64,000 nucleotides of DNA from Lineus longissimus (GCF_910592395.1 NC_088318.1:7150756-7214755); one strand, 5' to 3'; counted from the first letter of the stretch, positions 23,976 to 36,252 are shown. Translations and numbers: made by a program. The notes: generated by a model from the sequence alone, not told the origin.

Positions 23976-24769
23976 CCTAACAAAAATCCCGTAGCTGAGA
24001 GAGCAATCTAGGAACTGGAATTGAAATTGCTAAAGATCTATCCCCAAGGTGGTTCCGTGTCACAAAAAACTTAGCGTGCGCAACAGCAACCCTGAACGCG
24101 CGTATCCGCTCACGAGGCCTATCTGCACACGAAATGTGGACCCAAAGAGATCAATTCTCTAACCGAAAATTACAATTCTCCGACGAAAAATTTATACAGG
24201 ATCAAAATACCCAACGACACGATAATCATCAATACAGCGAAAAATCCAATGCCCCACGAAACAAAACGCACAGAGAAGGTCAAGCCTTTGAAACCGGTGA
24301 CCTTGGGTATCTTTTCACAGATCGCAACAAGTCCGTCGCCCGTGACCGATATCTCGTTACATCCACGGATGAAAATTGGTGTAACATACGGAAGTTGGTA
24401 GGTTCCCAACTCAGAAACGCGTCCTATCGGGTAAAGAAATCAGAGTGTTGCAAGGTCCCACATTCAGAACCATGATATGCGCACAATTACAAACATAAGT
24501 CAGATGACATTGATGACGAGGAGTTGGATGCTCCATGCGAACCACTGGCACCTATTATACCTAGCGAAATTTCTGCACCGCTGCCCGCGAACACCATCAC
24601 TGAGGCCACTAACAGCATCGCTGATGCAACTCCTGATTTTAGTGTCAACGCAAATTGTGACGCAAGCGAGACACCGAACATCAATCCCCCTAACACCGAA
24701 CCAGCGACTCCGCCAAGATGCAACCGTAAACAGACCAAGTTCTTTGGCGACCCCATCACTAACTTTTGA
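23976..24769 (+). pseudogene. Gypsy integrase C-terminal fragment
   Basis: The sequence reads [11 protein letters not shown], a TAG, ELELKLLKIYPQGG, and after a frame change LNARIRSRGLSAHEMWTQRDQF, KSVARDRYLV and WCNIRKLVGSQLR, a TGA at 24473-24475, then an acidic tail ending PPRCNRKQTKFFGD (stop 24767-24769). Known, from memory: this is the C-terminal part of the integrase of a common marine Gypsy lineage. The catalytic DDE core, RT and gag are missing upstream, so this is a 5'-truncated, decayed copy. It is not related to the element at 37320-53468, whose integrase tail differs. Confidence 0.8.
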
Positions 24770-26228
24770 ATAAAGAGGAAAACATTTGAGTTAACTCCTA
24801 TAAGTATTTAATTGGACCCGTGAAATTGGACTATCATAAAAAGAAGAAGTTGCGCCAGTGGTTATAGTAAGCCACTGTTGTAGTAAGCTGTCACCTAGGG
24901 ATTAACAGTATATAATTAGTTGTATGTATATACAGTCACACTCGTTTGCCTATTATTGTTAACCCTCGCATAGTATACATTATTGTAGTGTAAAGTTAGT
25001 TTATATTGTACCACTGTAGAAATAAGACGTGTTATCTTTAGTTGTATTAAAAGTTACTTTCGTGTTACCTTCTTCGTCGGTTGTGTTGTGTGGTGGAATA
25101 CCTTGTCCATACTGGCATAATTATTTTATTCAACATTTTTTTTTCCTTCAATAAATTTCTCACATGATCACGTCTAAACATGCGCAGTGCAGGAAGTAAA
25201 ACGGCTTGATGGTATGGTGGGTCCTTCAATGACAATTCAACAAGAGCAGTGTCCACATCCTGGACTCCTCAGTGAAGCAATAATCGTATGTCTTATATGA
25301 GGAGCCTCTGGTGCTGGTATATGCCTTTTTAAACGCACAGTATTAATGATAGATTTACATTAAAACAGTGTTAATAGATCGTGTCAGAAATCTAAAGGAT
25401 TAGGTCGGTCACATAATGTGCTACATAGTGCTACACATCTGGTTGTTGCGGCAACCTGCGATCATTGTTTGCAAGTGACCACATGGTTGCATAGATAATT
25501 TCAGGTACACACAACAAGAATTGGTCATCCAGAAAACCTGCATTAAGGCAAAATCAACCTGCAAACTCTAATCATGTTTCTGTGTGACAAAAATTGCTTG
25601 TTTGTGGTTATAATTGCAGATGCCGACACTTAGGATTGGAAATTGCGCAACTAGGGATCAAGCAAAATCAACCTGCGATCATGTCTGCATGTGAAAAAAT
25701 TGCCGGTCTGCAATGATAATATCAGATGTATAGGACAAGATTGCTGCGTATCCTGTAATTGGCAAAATCAAAACCGAGCAATTTCCCATTTTACTCAAAG
25801 ACAAGAAATCTTCTTGTTGCATGTCACAACAATTATAATCATTAAGGTCACTCAGTTGAGCGGCAAAAAGCGCTTGTTAATGACTGTTCAGCGCTGATAG
25901 ATTGGATGCTAACTTACCCGGTCGCATACTGAATTCTTTATTTCCAGCTAAAATGTAACAAATGTCAGCTATTTCCAATAAATGACAGCAAATGACAATC
26001 CTGAGGATACAGTCGCATTCCTGGTTGCATGCCGAATTTTTAATTTCCAGCTAATGTCAACTAATGCCAGCTGTTTCCAATAATTGACAGCCCTGACATT
26101 GGTAAATCAGCGGGAAGGCCAGGGTCCACATTTTTCCAGCTTATCCCAGCTCTGGAATTTAGGTTCCAGCTAATGCCAGGTTATGCAAGCTTTTTCCAGC
26201 TTTTGGCATTTTCTGGCACTGCCATTTA
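24770..26228. other. Possible decayed LTR, then left half of a ccagct-rich repeat
   Basis: Directly after the Gypsy tail the sequence (about 24830-25100) could be the 3' LTR of that copy, but no partner LTR is present. From about 25940 to 26228 the word tttccagctaat and variants recur more than ten times. The same word family reappears at 32618-32720 in the opposite orientation beyond the next element, so the repeat was split by that insertion. Confidence 0.45.
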
Positions 26229-27473
26229 GGGGCCATCTCCAAATTGATTTCGTTTTAAATGCGTTTGAAATGGGCAAAAAGCGTTTATTCTAAAACGAAA
26301 TTCAAACGAAAATCATCCGTTTATCTGCCGTTTATCAGCCGTTTGAAAAGCATTTGAAAACAAACGCACACCCCAGATGAAAATTTCCAAACGCTCCCAA
26401 AGGAACACACCCGATCAGAACGCTTTCAAACAATCGCACTAAACGGATCTCAAACGCACGTCAAACGATTGTCAAACGCACTTCGTTTCAAACGAAACGA
26501 TTGTCGAACGCACTTCGTTTCAAACGAACTGGAAACGTACTTCGTTTCAAACGAACGGAAAACGCACTATCAAACGAACTTGAAACGTACTTCGTTTGAA
26601 ACGAAATGTGCACGAAATGCGCATGCAATGCTTTTGTTTCATTCTTTCATTGATTATCTTGAAAGACGGATGTGTATTTCGCCCATTTATCTTTGTTATT
26701 TTCGATCTTTATCGGTAAGTCTAATTGAGATTCAACAGTTGCATCTAGAGAAATTTCGCTTCTAATTGCTACCGTATCACTGTTTTTGGTACTCGGCCTA
26801 TAAATGCGCTTTTATAGGCCTATCTTTTCACAGTCCTGCGACATCAGGGCTGATCGCATGTGTTGAATATCAATCCTAAATTCTCATTTCAAGTAGTTAG
26901 GCTTGTATCAAGTAGGCCTAGGTCTATGACTAGAATTAAATTAGTACCGATTCGCGCACATCGATCTTGCGGTCGGCCCAGACATGACATGTATGTATAG
27001 GCAGAATCATTCCTGCCTCCAAGACTTGCCGTTGTGTAACTGCACATGTATGCTATACTAGTAGTCACTATAGCCTATCCTAGCCATTCCCTATATTGGT
27101 ACTCTTGGCTCTCCCATTTGAATGAGTCCTGCCAATACCACGCTGCAAAAAAAAAAAAATAAACATCGTCAGCGCGGTGGCCGTATTGCCTTGGTATATG
27201 ACCATTAAAGTTTCGAACTTACCCACTCTTTATTACCAACCAAATGACCTAGGCCTACTTTATGACGTTAACAGACTGAAGTAGCGTTTGGTTGAGTAAC
27301 TACATGCGTAAAATGTTAAAAATTTTAATCCAACCGACAACAACAAGAGAAATTTTTTGAGGGCGTTGTGATATTGGGTGATACCGATACCCCCAGATTA
27401 TTTTTTGGGTGACTGTATTTTCCCCGGTATTCTCCAATGCATTTAAGATCTAAACAATCGTACATGTATTTAA

Positions 27474-28184
27474 CCCTTTCGCCGCGGATGTACGCATTTT
27501 TCGACCAAAAAAAATTTCTGATCTGTGCGGATGTACGCAGAACTGCGACTTGGGAGAGACCTGAATCAGACGATGTTTTCAATAGCAAATTAGTACAGGA
27601 ACTTGTCGCTAGGTGTCCTGCCATGTTGTTTACCACTAGAACTTATGATTTCTAGGTGAAAACTTCGGTGTTTTTATTCAAAGTTTCGGCGATATTTTGA
27701 GTCCAAAGTTTTGTAAACAAATTTAAATGCCTCAGTCACGTGTACGACGAACTGCAGAATCAATGATTGATGAAATAGTGAATTCGAGGCGTTAGAAGAC
27801 GAGTCTGATTAGTGATTATGATTCTGAACATAATGCCGATGTACACAGCGTGTGCATGGGGATTGAAAGTGTGCATGATTCAGGGTCCGAGGGGGATGAT
27901 AGTGATAGCCTGGGTCAAGATGAAAAATGGTGTTTTTCTCCTCGTTGATTAATACTAATTAGCGTTATTTAGTTAATTAACATAATTTCAGGTGATTGAC
28001 AAATGCATAATTTGAAAGTCCATGCTGTCCCCAACAACCTTTTCCAATAGTCCAAAGCTCTATCTCTTCTCCTTCAGGCTGTATATTGGCCTCAAAGTTA
28101 CCTATGTTAAAATTGGCTTTTACAGTATTTTGGGGGCAGCAAGGAATCAATATTGAAATAATTTTGAGCGGCGCAGCGAAAGGG
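27474..28184 (+). mobile_element. piggyBac-type non-autonomous remnant (711 bp)
   Basis: The element is flanked by TTAA on both sides (27470-27473 and 28185-28188) and has inverted termini CCCTTTCGC(C/T)GCG. Near 27727 an ATG opens a short reading frame with a basic start, a stop, then an acidic Asp/Glu/Ser stretch (DSGSEGDDSDS), as at the N-terminus of piggyBac transposases. The catalytic domain is absent. It is nested in the 26.2-32.6 kb element. Confidence 0.75.
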
Positions 28185-28480
28185 TTAAACCCCATCTCCA
28201 CCACCAATTATTTTAGGTTTGTGTTCAGCATGATGGATCCCGGTGATGTCAATGACATAGGCCTACCAGGTGCAGAAAAAGGTAGGTTTGATTTTATAAT
28301 GTAATGCTAATTGCTATACTAAAATGCTCTCTTCGAACTTTGATATACCAACCATCTACCGTACTGTATTTATACTTGGTTTCATAAATTGTGTTCACAC
28401 TTCCTTCTGCCACCAATGAAGATGCCTACCGGAAATTCAAGCTGTTTTCATGTTTTCATTATCAAATCAAGAGAAGGCTA

Positions 28481-29640
28481 TGTTTAGAATAATGAAATTA
28501 ACGTGCACATTTATCTGGTCACCTTCGTGAGGTCTTATGGCTTCTATAGGCTTCTGGTAGTGCATGAAGATTTCATTTTTTGAATGCTCATTCTTTTGAA
28601 ATTGATATTTGAAAAAAATGCATTAACTCGAACGGAAGGTTGGATTGCAGCACACAACATTAACACTTTGTTATTTTGGTTCACTATGTGATCCTTATTT
28701 TGAATACTTTGACACAAAGTCTACGTCAAATCACCGATATTGGCATATAAAATAGAATTGTAATCAATACAACACTATACCCGGGCTTGTCAGCCCGCCC
28801 CATGATTGATATGCACGTGCATGGGCCTCTGTCACTTAAAGGGACTGCGCTGCCACCTTCTATATGAAGCTGCTTCAATTTAGGAGTTATATTTAGAATG
28901 GGTAATGAAATGAATGTGTACATTTATCTGGTCAGCTTCGTGAGGTCTTAAGGCTTCTGTAGGCTTCTGGTAGTGCATGGATATTTCATAACTCTGAATG
29001 CTAATATTTAGATAGATTGAAAATATTATTAATACCGGTATTTGTTCTTTATTTTTAATATTTTGGCACAAAGTCTGCGTCAAATCATCGATATTGGCAT
29101 ATAAAATAGAATTATAATCAAAACCGGTACAACACTATTCTCACTCTCAGTCTTGTCAGCCCGCCCCTTGATTGATAGGCACTCAAGTTCCTCTGCCAGT
29201 GTCACTTAAAGGGAAACTGAGCTGCCACTTTCTAAACAAGCTGCTTCAATTTAACAATTATATTTAGAATAATGAAATGAGTTTGCACATTTATCTGGTC
29301 AGCTTCGTGAGGTCTTAAGGCTTCTGTAGGCTTCTGGTAGTGCATTGATATTTCATAATTCTGAATGCTCTTTTTTTTTAAATATATTAAAAAATGTATT
29401 AACTGGAACGAAAAGCTGGATTGTAGCATGCACACACCCATTTACACTTTGATATTTTGGTTCACTATGTCAGTATGTTATCCTTATTTTCAATATTTTG
29501 ACACAAAGTCTGCGTCAAATCATCGATATTGGCATAAAAATAGAATTATAATCAATACCGGTACAACACTATTCTCAGTCTTGTCAACCCGCCCCTTGAT
29601 TGATAGGCACGCATGGGCCTCTGTCAGTGTTACTTAAAGG
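28481..29640 (+). repeat. Three diverged tandem repeats of about 370-410 bp
   Basis: Copies at 28481-28890, 28891-29261 and 29262-29640 share gcacatttatctggtcagct, cttctggtagtgcat, cacaaagtctgcgtcaaatc and tgtcagcccgccccttgatt. Copy boundaries are approximate. No protein is encoded consistently across the three. Confidence 0.85.
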
Positions 29641-30167
29641 GAAAAAAAGTACACTACATTTCATCAAAAAAAAGATACAAGAAAAGTTTGGATTTGGTAC
29701 CAATTTAATCATCATTTTACATTTGTGCAGGAGCTGCCAAGTCTGGAAACTTCTTAGGCTTGACGGCCTATTGGCTATCACTTGAATCCTTTTCTGTTCT
29801 GTTGAAATTTCAACTCGGTTCGACTGATGGAGTCTTCATTCCTTTCACGGATGAAAAGACTCTCAGAGGAATAAAAACAATATATCAGCCTACATATGAC
29901 GTATGCAGTGAAGATATGCAATGTTTGTGTAAGTGGATTTTGGTTAGGATGTTATTACTATTACTAGCGGAGATACTCATTGCGTGTAGGCTTAATGTTT
30001 GATTTGTGATGAACATAAGTTTTGCAAGTGTAATAGAGCTGGTTTATATTAGTATTCGTAATTGTAATGTTATGTGCATGGTATATAATTAATAAGTGTG
30101 TGTTATGATTTCAGCGTGTTTTCTGTAGAGGCCGTGGGCAGAAAGATAGCAGCCAGCAAAAGCAGAT

Positions 30168-30371
30168 TTGGTGAGCCGCAATGATGGATTGCACCCAACT
30201 TTGGAAGGAAGTAAGGTGTTGACGCAGCTTGTGAAGATTGCTCTCAAGCTACCGGGGGTTCGTACATCTAAAGTTGAAGATGTGGTTGTTCGTTATCCAT
30301 ATTCGTTCTGCCAGGTGTGCAGGGTAGCTGGACACGGTTCTGGAAATTGTCAGCAGTTTTTGTACAAGTGA
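30168..30371 (+). pseudogene. SGNH block V-like fragment with Cys/His tail
   Basis: A short frame reads VSRNDGLHPTLEGSKVLTQLVKIALKL in two parts and ends CQVCRVAGHGSGNCQ. The DGLHPTLEG segment resembles the Asp-x-x-His block of SGNH hydrolases, and the end resembles a zinc knuckle. Blocks I-III are not found upstream on this strand. It lies in the 26.2-32.6 kb element. Weak support. Confidence 0.35.
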
Positions 30372-31404
30372 AGACTAGACTTGGGTGTTTTTATGTGTTT
30401 GTGGTGATTATGATGGTTGTTATTTGAATTGTAGACCTAAATATTTTTGTAATGGTGAAGAGTCTTTATATATTGTAAGATTTGAGGGTTTTAATTGTGA
30501 ATTGATCAGTTGTGAATCGTAATAAATCTAAAAATCTTGTCGATTTTGTGTTGGTTAGTATGTTTATTATAGCTGGGTTGTATATTGTTTTGTTGGAAAT
30601 GCGTAGGGCAGGTTGTGACTTTATTTTGCTTTTGGGAAGGTAGAAAATGCATAATGTCTTAACTGCATTACTAAAGTATTGAACTAGAACTGTGAAATTT
30701 GCTTTCAGCAAATTTGTGTCCATCACCAGGGGGTGACGAGTTGCTCCACAGCCATTCACACGTGGGTATGGCGATTTTACAAATCTGCCCAACATTGCAA
30801 AAGGAAGTAGTGTAGTGATCTCCCTGTCTATTCGCTATACCGTTTCGCGAATGATCTATTTCCGGACATATTCGCTCGCTCCTTTCTCAAAATAACACGC
30901 TCATTAATCATTCAAACAGTCAGATGGGCATGATAGATCATCGATAAGCATTTACGGCTCTTAGTTCTGATTCCTACTTTCAACCGTAACACAGTTCTCC
31001 GTTTTCTTCGCTCAACATACTCGACAGCTTGCGGGATCGGCCATGAGGATGACGTTAACATAACAGGGGCAGAGCTTAATACATGCTAATATGCGTGATT
31101 GACAAAATCCCAGCCTCTACGGCGGGTGATGTTAAAAATCGGAGCCAAAAAGTACTTCAAAAGCACCGAAATGATCAGAATCTGGGGCCTATAATCAGCA
31201 AAAATCAAATACGTCTGCAAAAGATGATTACGTTATAGAGTTCAGGGCGATGAAAAAAAGCGGTAACATCAATATCCATGTCCATGGGAATATCGATGAC
31301 GTCATTGTGGGGATTGCCGTGTGTATCAGAACTCTACTAAAAATAATTCCTAAAACACCACAGCAAACACCCTTCAAAACACCTCTGAAACACCACAGAA
31401 AACT

Positions 31405-31985
31405 TCAGACATGTTGAAGGATGTTTATGTGGTGTTCATAAGGTGGTCCGCGGGTTCTTTTGAAACAAAATAGCTCTACTGCATACGTCATCTTCAATGC
31501 CTTGATAGCCTTGTTGATCTGCTTTGCCTTCAACCACGCTTTGTCATTCATGTTCCTCTGAGGAATAGTCGAAACTGTCACACACGAATTTGGTGCAGCA
31601 CTTGTAACATGACATACTATTTCCTGAAAGCAATATTCCACAGACCATAAAACGCTATTTCAAAACCCTATCAACCTCTTCTTCGAAACAAGCAACTCAA
31701 TCAAGCAATTTTATACTTGACGTTGTCTATCAATATGTCTTCCAATGTTTACAATATTTTGCATAAGTTCAATGATTGCTTCTTCATCATTTGATTCAAA
31801 AAGGACTTTACGTCATATAAAACTTATGGCCAAACTTGACTAGCTCCATGTTCCTTCCACATCAATGCAGGCCTAACACTACCGTGATGACTGCTAGCTG
31901 GAAAACTTACATAAACGCGATCACAAATTTCCTTCGTCGAGAATCCGGGCCCGCTGGCAGCACAGTCATTCGTCCCGACCAAAAT
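31405..31985 (-). pseudogene. Decayed SGNH hydrolase-like fragment
   Basis: On the minus strand the sequence reads VFILVGTNDCAASGPG, with the GTND block III of SGNH hydrolases, near 31980-31930. Further on it reads CVTVSTIPQRNMNDKAWLKAKQINKAIK, split here as CVTVSTIP and NDKAWLKAKQINKAI, which matches the strand and helix that follow block III in these enzymes. The spacing is too long by about 250 bp and the frame is broken between them. No catalytic Ser block was found. It is a remnant inside the 26.2-32.6 kb transposon. Confidence 0.5.
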
Positions 31986-32587
31986 GAATACGTCAGTAAG
32001 AGCACCCCACCGAATCTTTTACATTTTTTCTAACAAAGAAACAGTGTTTAACCCTTGAAAAGCAAATGTAATGTGGTCACTGAATGGGCATCCCAGAGCA
32101 CTATTATCCACATATTTTAGAATCGAAGCAGAAAAAAATCTCCGTTCGTTTTGCACAGGTCGCCATTTTCATGATTTTTACGATAACTCCAGCCGTTTGG
32201 AATTCGTTTGAACACAAACGGCAGGAATTTTTCTTTTTCACGGAAACTATTTGAAAGAAAAATGAAAAGCGTTTGGAACGTGTTTGTTGACAAATGGCGC
32301 AATGCCGTTTTTGACGAAACGAAAACGAAACGCTTTTCTAAACGTTCTTCAAACGAATTTCAAACGCTCTTCAAACGAAGTTCGTTTAGGGTGAAACGAA
32401 ATTGCGTTCGCTTTCAAACGCTTATGAAACGGGAAATAAACAGTAGGGCCAGCGTTTGACAATCGTTTTACAAACGTTTCAAGATCGTTTGGGTGCGTTT
32501 TTATTGTTCACATTTTAAAACGAATTTCAAACGATCTTAGATACGTTTCAAACGCGTTTGAAACGAAATCAATTTGGAGACGGCCCC

Positions 32588-32896
32588 TTACCAAAATACC
32601 GACAAACTCCAGCCCCGACATCTTCTGGAATTTCCAGCTATTTCCATCCTTCTGGCAAGGAAAAATTGTTTGGAATTAGCTGGAAATTCCTGGCTTTTGC
32701 CGACAATTTCCAGTCGAATTTCGCAGGGGTTATGTACCATTTTATACTAAGGAGAAGAGGTTGTTTGCTGCAAGTACTGATGCAATTTATTCGGGATGGC
32801 CAGAGACAGCAATTATGAATGAATTGACAGAGATAAAGAGAAGGACAACTTTGCTTCATTTTCTGAGGCACAGTTCAAATCTCTAACATGTAGGCA
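32588..32896. other. Right half of the interrupted ccagct-rich repeat
   Basis: Words such as tttccagcta and ttagctggaaattcc resume after the target duplication, mirroring 25940-26228. The remainder holds no recognisable gene. Confidence 0.5.
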
Positions 32897-33119
32897 TACC
32901 GAACCTGCATCTCCCCCTGAAACTTCTATGGTGGTTGGGGCGCCCAGGTTCTCCCGAACCTGAAACCCGCACCCAGGGTCCAATGCAGGTTAATGTGACA
33001 TGGTCAACTCATTACAGAACAGCCTGAACCTGCATCTCCCCATGAAATTTCTAAGGAGGTTGAGGCCCCTTGTCTTCCTGAACCTGAAACCCGCAGCCAG
33101 GGTCCAATGCAGGTTAAAG
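32897..33119 (+). repeat. Two-copy tandem repeat that could encode Pro/Glu-rich units
   Basis: Copies at about 32900-32993 and 33025-33118 start cgaacctgcatctcccc and end agggtccaatgcaggtta. The second copy is open in one frame (EPASPHEISKEVEAP then LPEPETRSQGPMQV). The first has a frame break near its middle. No family recognised. Confidence 0.5.
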
Positions 33120-33380
33120 TTATACCGACACTTTAAAATTCGTATATCTATCCGAAGCATTTTTGTAAGTGATCCTACTAAAAATTATTACCTCTGCTCT
33201 ATTAGGAAAACATGATATTGTGTGCCTTTCATTTTCCCGCCAGTGACGTCATCGCCTAGGCTGAGGACGAAATGATCGGAATTGATTGCGCAATCGTGCT
33301 ACATGAACATGAACAGTACATGAACTTGATGAAGTAATGGATGCCGATTTACCGATAATTATTTCATGATGGTGAACTGA

Positions 33381-33574
33381 TGTGTGGTGATTGGTTGTAG
33401 CAACACATCAAACGACGGCCCTTTGGCCTAAATACGAACATTATCGGAGGATTTGGACCAAATTCGTCTGGGTGCACAGGGCCAATTTTCCTCAAGGAAA
33501 ACAAAGCTACCAAGATTTGTTTCGCCCACTTCACAACCGATTCATATACTCAATCTATAGAGGAACGGTTGCAT
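33381..33574 (+). pseudogene. THAP-domain-like fragment
   Basis: One frame reads CVVIGCSNTSNDGPL, which looks like the C-x-x-x-x-C start of a THAP zinc finger. A second frame reads ENKATKICFAHFTTDSYT, like the C-x-x-H part of the same domain. The two halves are in different frames and the first has no ATG close by. Known: THAP domains occur in P-element transposases and many host proteins. This looks like a decayed copy. Confidence 0.5.
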
Positions 33575-34576
33575 AGTGTACTCACATTGTCCCATGACCG
33601 CAAAGCTAAGTGAGTATGCCGATAAGCTCCATTCTCGTAATTGTTTTGTGGCATCAACGACCGTGAGATTAAATATGTTTCATAGATAACTTTTTTTTCG
33701 CACTGCCATTTTGTATACAAAATGTACGTGAAATGTACATGAATGTCAAGCAGCTTGAAGATTTCGACGTATCTTGTGATGATCGAGTGTAAAAAGCGAA
33801 ATTACCAATGCCTATAGGCTCTAGCTAGCTGCCTGATCCCGGTATATGCCTTTTTTAATCAAGTTCGCTATGGAAAAACATTTTGATGCATATATTTTTG
33901 TATACCATCTGTTTCACTTTTCTCATTTCATGATAAGGCCAAAGCTAAACGAAGATGCGTTCCCTACCACAGTCAGTGCTAAGACTGAAATCAGTCCGAG
34001 TATTTTGGATTGATTTCAGTCCAATCCATTAAATTAAGAAAAGTCCACCAAAATAGTACTTTTGCTTTGTTTCACCTAGTTTTTCATTTCTAGTTCCATT
34101 TTTGTACACCACCCGTTGGTGCTGCCATCTACCAGTGCAAATTTTAACTGAAATCATTATGGAGGAGATCGATTTTTATCTTCCCAAAGGTGTGTATTTT
34201 TTCTCGATTTTCTCTAAAATCCTATTGTGACTACTCAAGATGTAACGTTTTTTGGGTAGATAAAGATCCAAGGAATCATAGAACCGAAAATCTCAAGTAG
34301 TCATCGAGGAACTTTACCAGAAATTAGGTAAACATGTTTGTGTTATTGTAACATGATGTGCTGTCACTGTAAACTTTCGGATTGAATTCAGTCCGATTTC
34401 AAACAGTGGATTGGTTTCAATGCTTTTGACAAGAGACTGGTTTCAATACACTATTCTGGATGGATAGCTGTCCAAAAGATATTTATGTGATTTCTGACAA
34501 TAAAAGCCACCCAGTCCTCCACTCCCCGGCCCCCTAGGCCTAGCCTTCACACCTTGACCACATGTGACCAATAAAA
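33575..34576. other. No gene seen
   Basis: The word tttcagtccgat and its variants recur between 33985 and 34440, suggesting another short repeat family. An ATG at 34159 followed by ten codons and a gtgtgt donor could be a first exon, but nothing supports it further. Confidence 0.3.
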
Positions 34577-35384
34577 ATGGCAACGAGCAAGGTTATGATG
34601 GTTGACAGGGTTGAAACGGTTGAAGAGGCAGTCAGAATATTCAAGGCAGCTTTTCCCAACCCAGAAGGGTATCCAGTTACCTTTCCCTCAACGGTGAATG
34701 GGTAAGTGTATTAAAATTTCCATCTTTTACCAATACCAACATGTACATGATGTAAGGCCCTAGTGCAATGTAGTAGTCAGCATGTGTAAATCAACAGCAA
34801 AGTGTGCAGTTTCTAATAAGGCAGAGCACAGAACATACACTATGATAGTCGAAAGGCATGGATAAAATAACGTCGCAGGAGGAGGAATGATTGATGGTCC
34901 GTCATTGAAGCAGCACCCACACCATCATAAACCATGATATTTGTAGTGTAGTCAAATGGTAGTTCCTCATTCTCATAGATTTATATCGATTTTTCAATGA
35001 CACGTCTTCTTGTTTTCAGGTATCATCGATTCAGGGTGAAGCCACCGGTCGGGGCTATCTTGGTCGCGTCAGCAGAGGACAACCCGTACGACAAAAATGC
35101 GGTGAAGGTCCAGTGGAACGGTACCATGGTTGGGGAGAGTCCCAAAGGATTTGGCAGAGTTTGTGGGCGCCGAAATGAGACGAGGACGAGTCGCAAACGT
35201 ACGATGTCTATGGCTAGGCACCATGACGCATGATGGATCGATCAGGGGTGGAGGGCCGAAGTTAGATGTTGCCTTCTATATGGAAATTTCGAATGAACAT
35301 TCATATGGAGAATTTACTGAAATATTCTTAAATAGACACCTTCTTGGCCTTGGTCTGCCATTGGACACTGATGTATTCTTATAA
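34577..35384 (+). pseudogene. Two-exon HIRAN-like domain gene with a frameshift
   Basis: Exon 1 (34577-34701) starts at ATG (MATSKVMMVDRVETVEEAV) and ends before gtaagt. Exon 2 starts at 35020 after ttgttttcag, and the phases match, giving GYHRFRVKPPVGAILV. The following SAEDNPYDKNAVKVQWNGTMVG is the typical HIRAN-type core (Asn-Pro-x-Asp then Val-x-x-x-x-x-Val-Gly). The frame changes at about 35130-35145, after which LAEFVGAEMRRGRV, KLDVAFYMEIS and a TAA at 35384 follow. Known: HIRAN domains bind DNA ends in HLTF/Rad5-like helicases. Stand-alone copies are frequent in marine-invertebrate genomes, often near transposases. The frameshift lies by a ggggag tract and may be real or a sequence error. 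Confidence 0.6.
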
Positions 35385-36252
35385 ATTTTAAAGGAACAGT
35401 GTTACTGTTACTGTTAGGATTGTAACTCCCATTCTCCAATATTAGACAGCAGTTGGTACCTGTTGGTTTATTAGGCATGTACGGTCTCTGATAAACAGCT
35501 TCTGATGTGAAACAAATTGATATTAATTTTAGTAGTCTCTATCTGAGGACCATGGTAGAAACAACATTCTTGAGGAATTGGTTGTTCTGTTATACAATCT
35601 AACATGATGAATAAAATATTGAATTAAAATACATTGTTTCAATTTGTAAGAAATTAATCCATGACCATGATGACAGACATTCTTTAATTATGGATGGCTG
35701 TTCAAACCTACCCTACCCTAAAACCCTGCAGTAGTATGCATCGACTTGCCATCGTCTCAGATGGCAATTGCCAAATCAAGCCACAGCTCTGTCTGTAGCC
35801 CGGGACAGGGGTGACACCTGCAAGAATTAGGGAGGATTAGATTAAATGAGACAACGATGAATTTCACCGAGGTGAAAGTTTATTTCACGAATTAGGCTGG
35901 CCTAGATTTCAGGTGACGCTATCTCACATCGAGGCCCAGCCTGGCAACCATGCGTCTCCGCGGCAACTACCCCACAGACTCAACTTTAACGCGAGATATT
36001 TAAAAAAAGGACCCCCCCTGATTTTCTCACAATCCCAGATGTCACATATCCAGCACATTCCAAATGTCATGAATGTGATCAAATGTGAAAGGATGGGGAG
36101 GACAAGAGTGATTCCTCAAAGACGTAGTGGACATGGTGAATGAAAATCTGAAAGTCAGTCGCATATTCTCCTGCAGGATTCTAGTGGCGTGGAAAATAGG
36201 AAATGTTGTAGTTCGCCCTAGATGAGAATGATACACAGCCCTGCCAGACAGC
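35385..36252. other. Upstream region of gene B
   Basis: No supported gene. A cag acceptor at 35909 precedes a short ORF without recognisable motifs. The promoter of gene B presumably lies here but shows no clear TATA box. Confidence 0.35.

Larger units (their letters stand above)
26229..32587. mobile_element. 6.4-kb DNA transposon with gtttgaaacg-array ends (Harbinger-like termini)
   Basis: Inverted termini start GGGGCC(A/G)TCTCCAAATT and match for about 45 bp with a few mismatches (26229 rightward, 32587 leftward). TTA flanks both sides (26226-26228 and 32588-32590) as a perfect 3-bp target duplication. Both ends carry arrays of variants of aaacgcgtttgaaacg (26250-26610 and 32190-32565). 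Inside are a piggyBac remnant (27474-28184), three tandem repeats (28481-29640) and SGNH hydrolase-like remnants. No transposase is recognisable, so the element is probably non-autonomous. Termini and duplication suit PIF/Harbinger, by analogy only. Confidence 0.75.

Noticed and set aside
23976-24769. Gypsy fragment as a relic of the same family as 37320-53468
   Set aside because: Integrase C-terminal sequences (AEMWTQRDQF type versus GPYLVLKRLADTVYRI type) are from different lineages.
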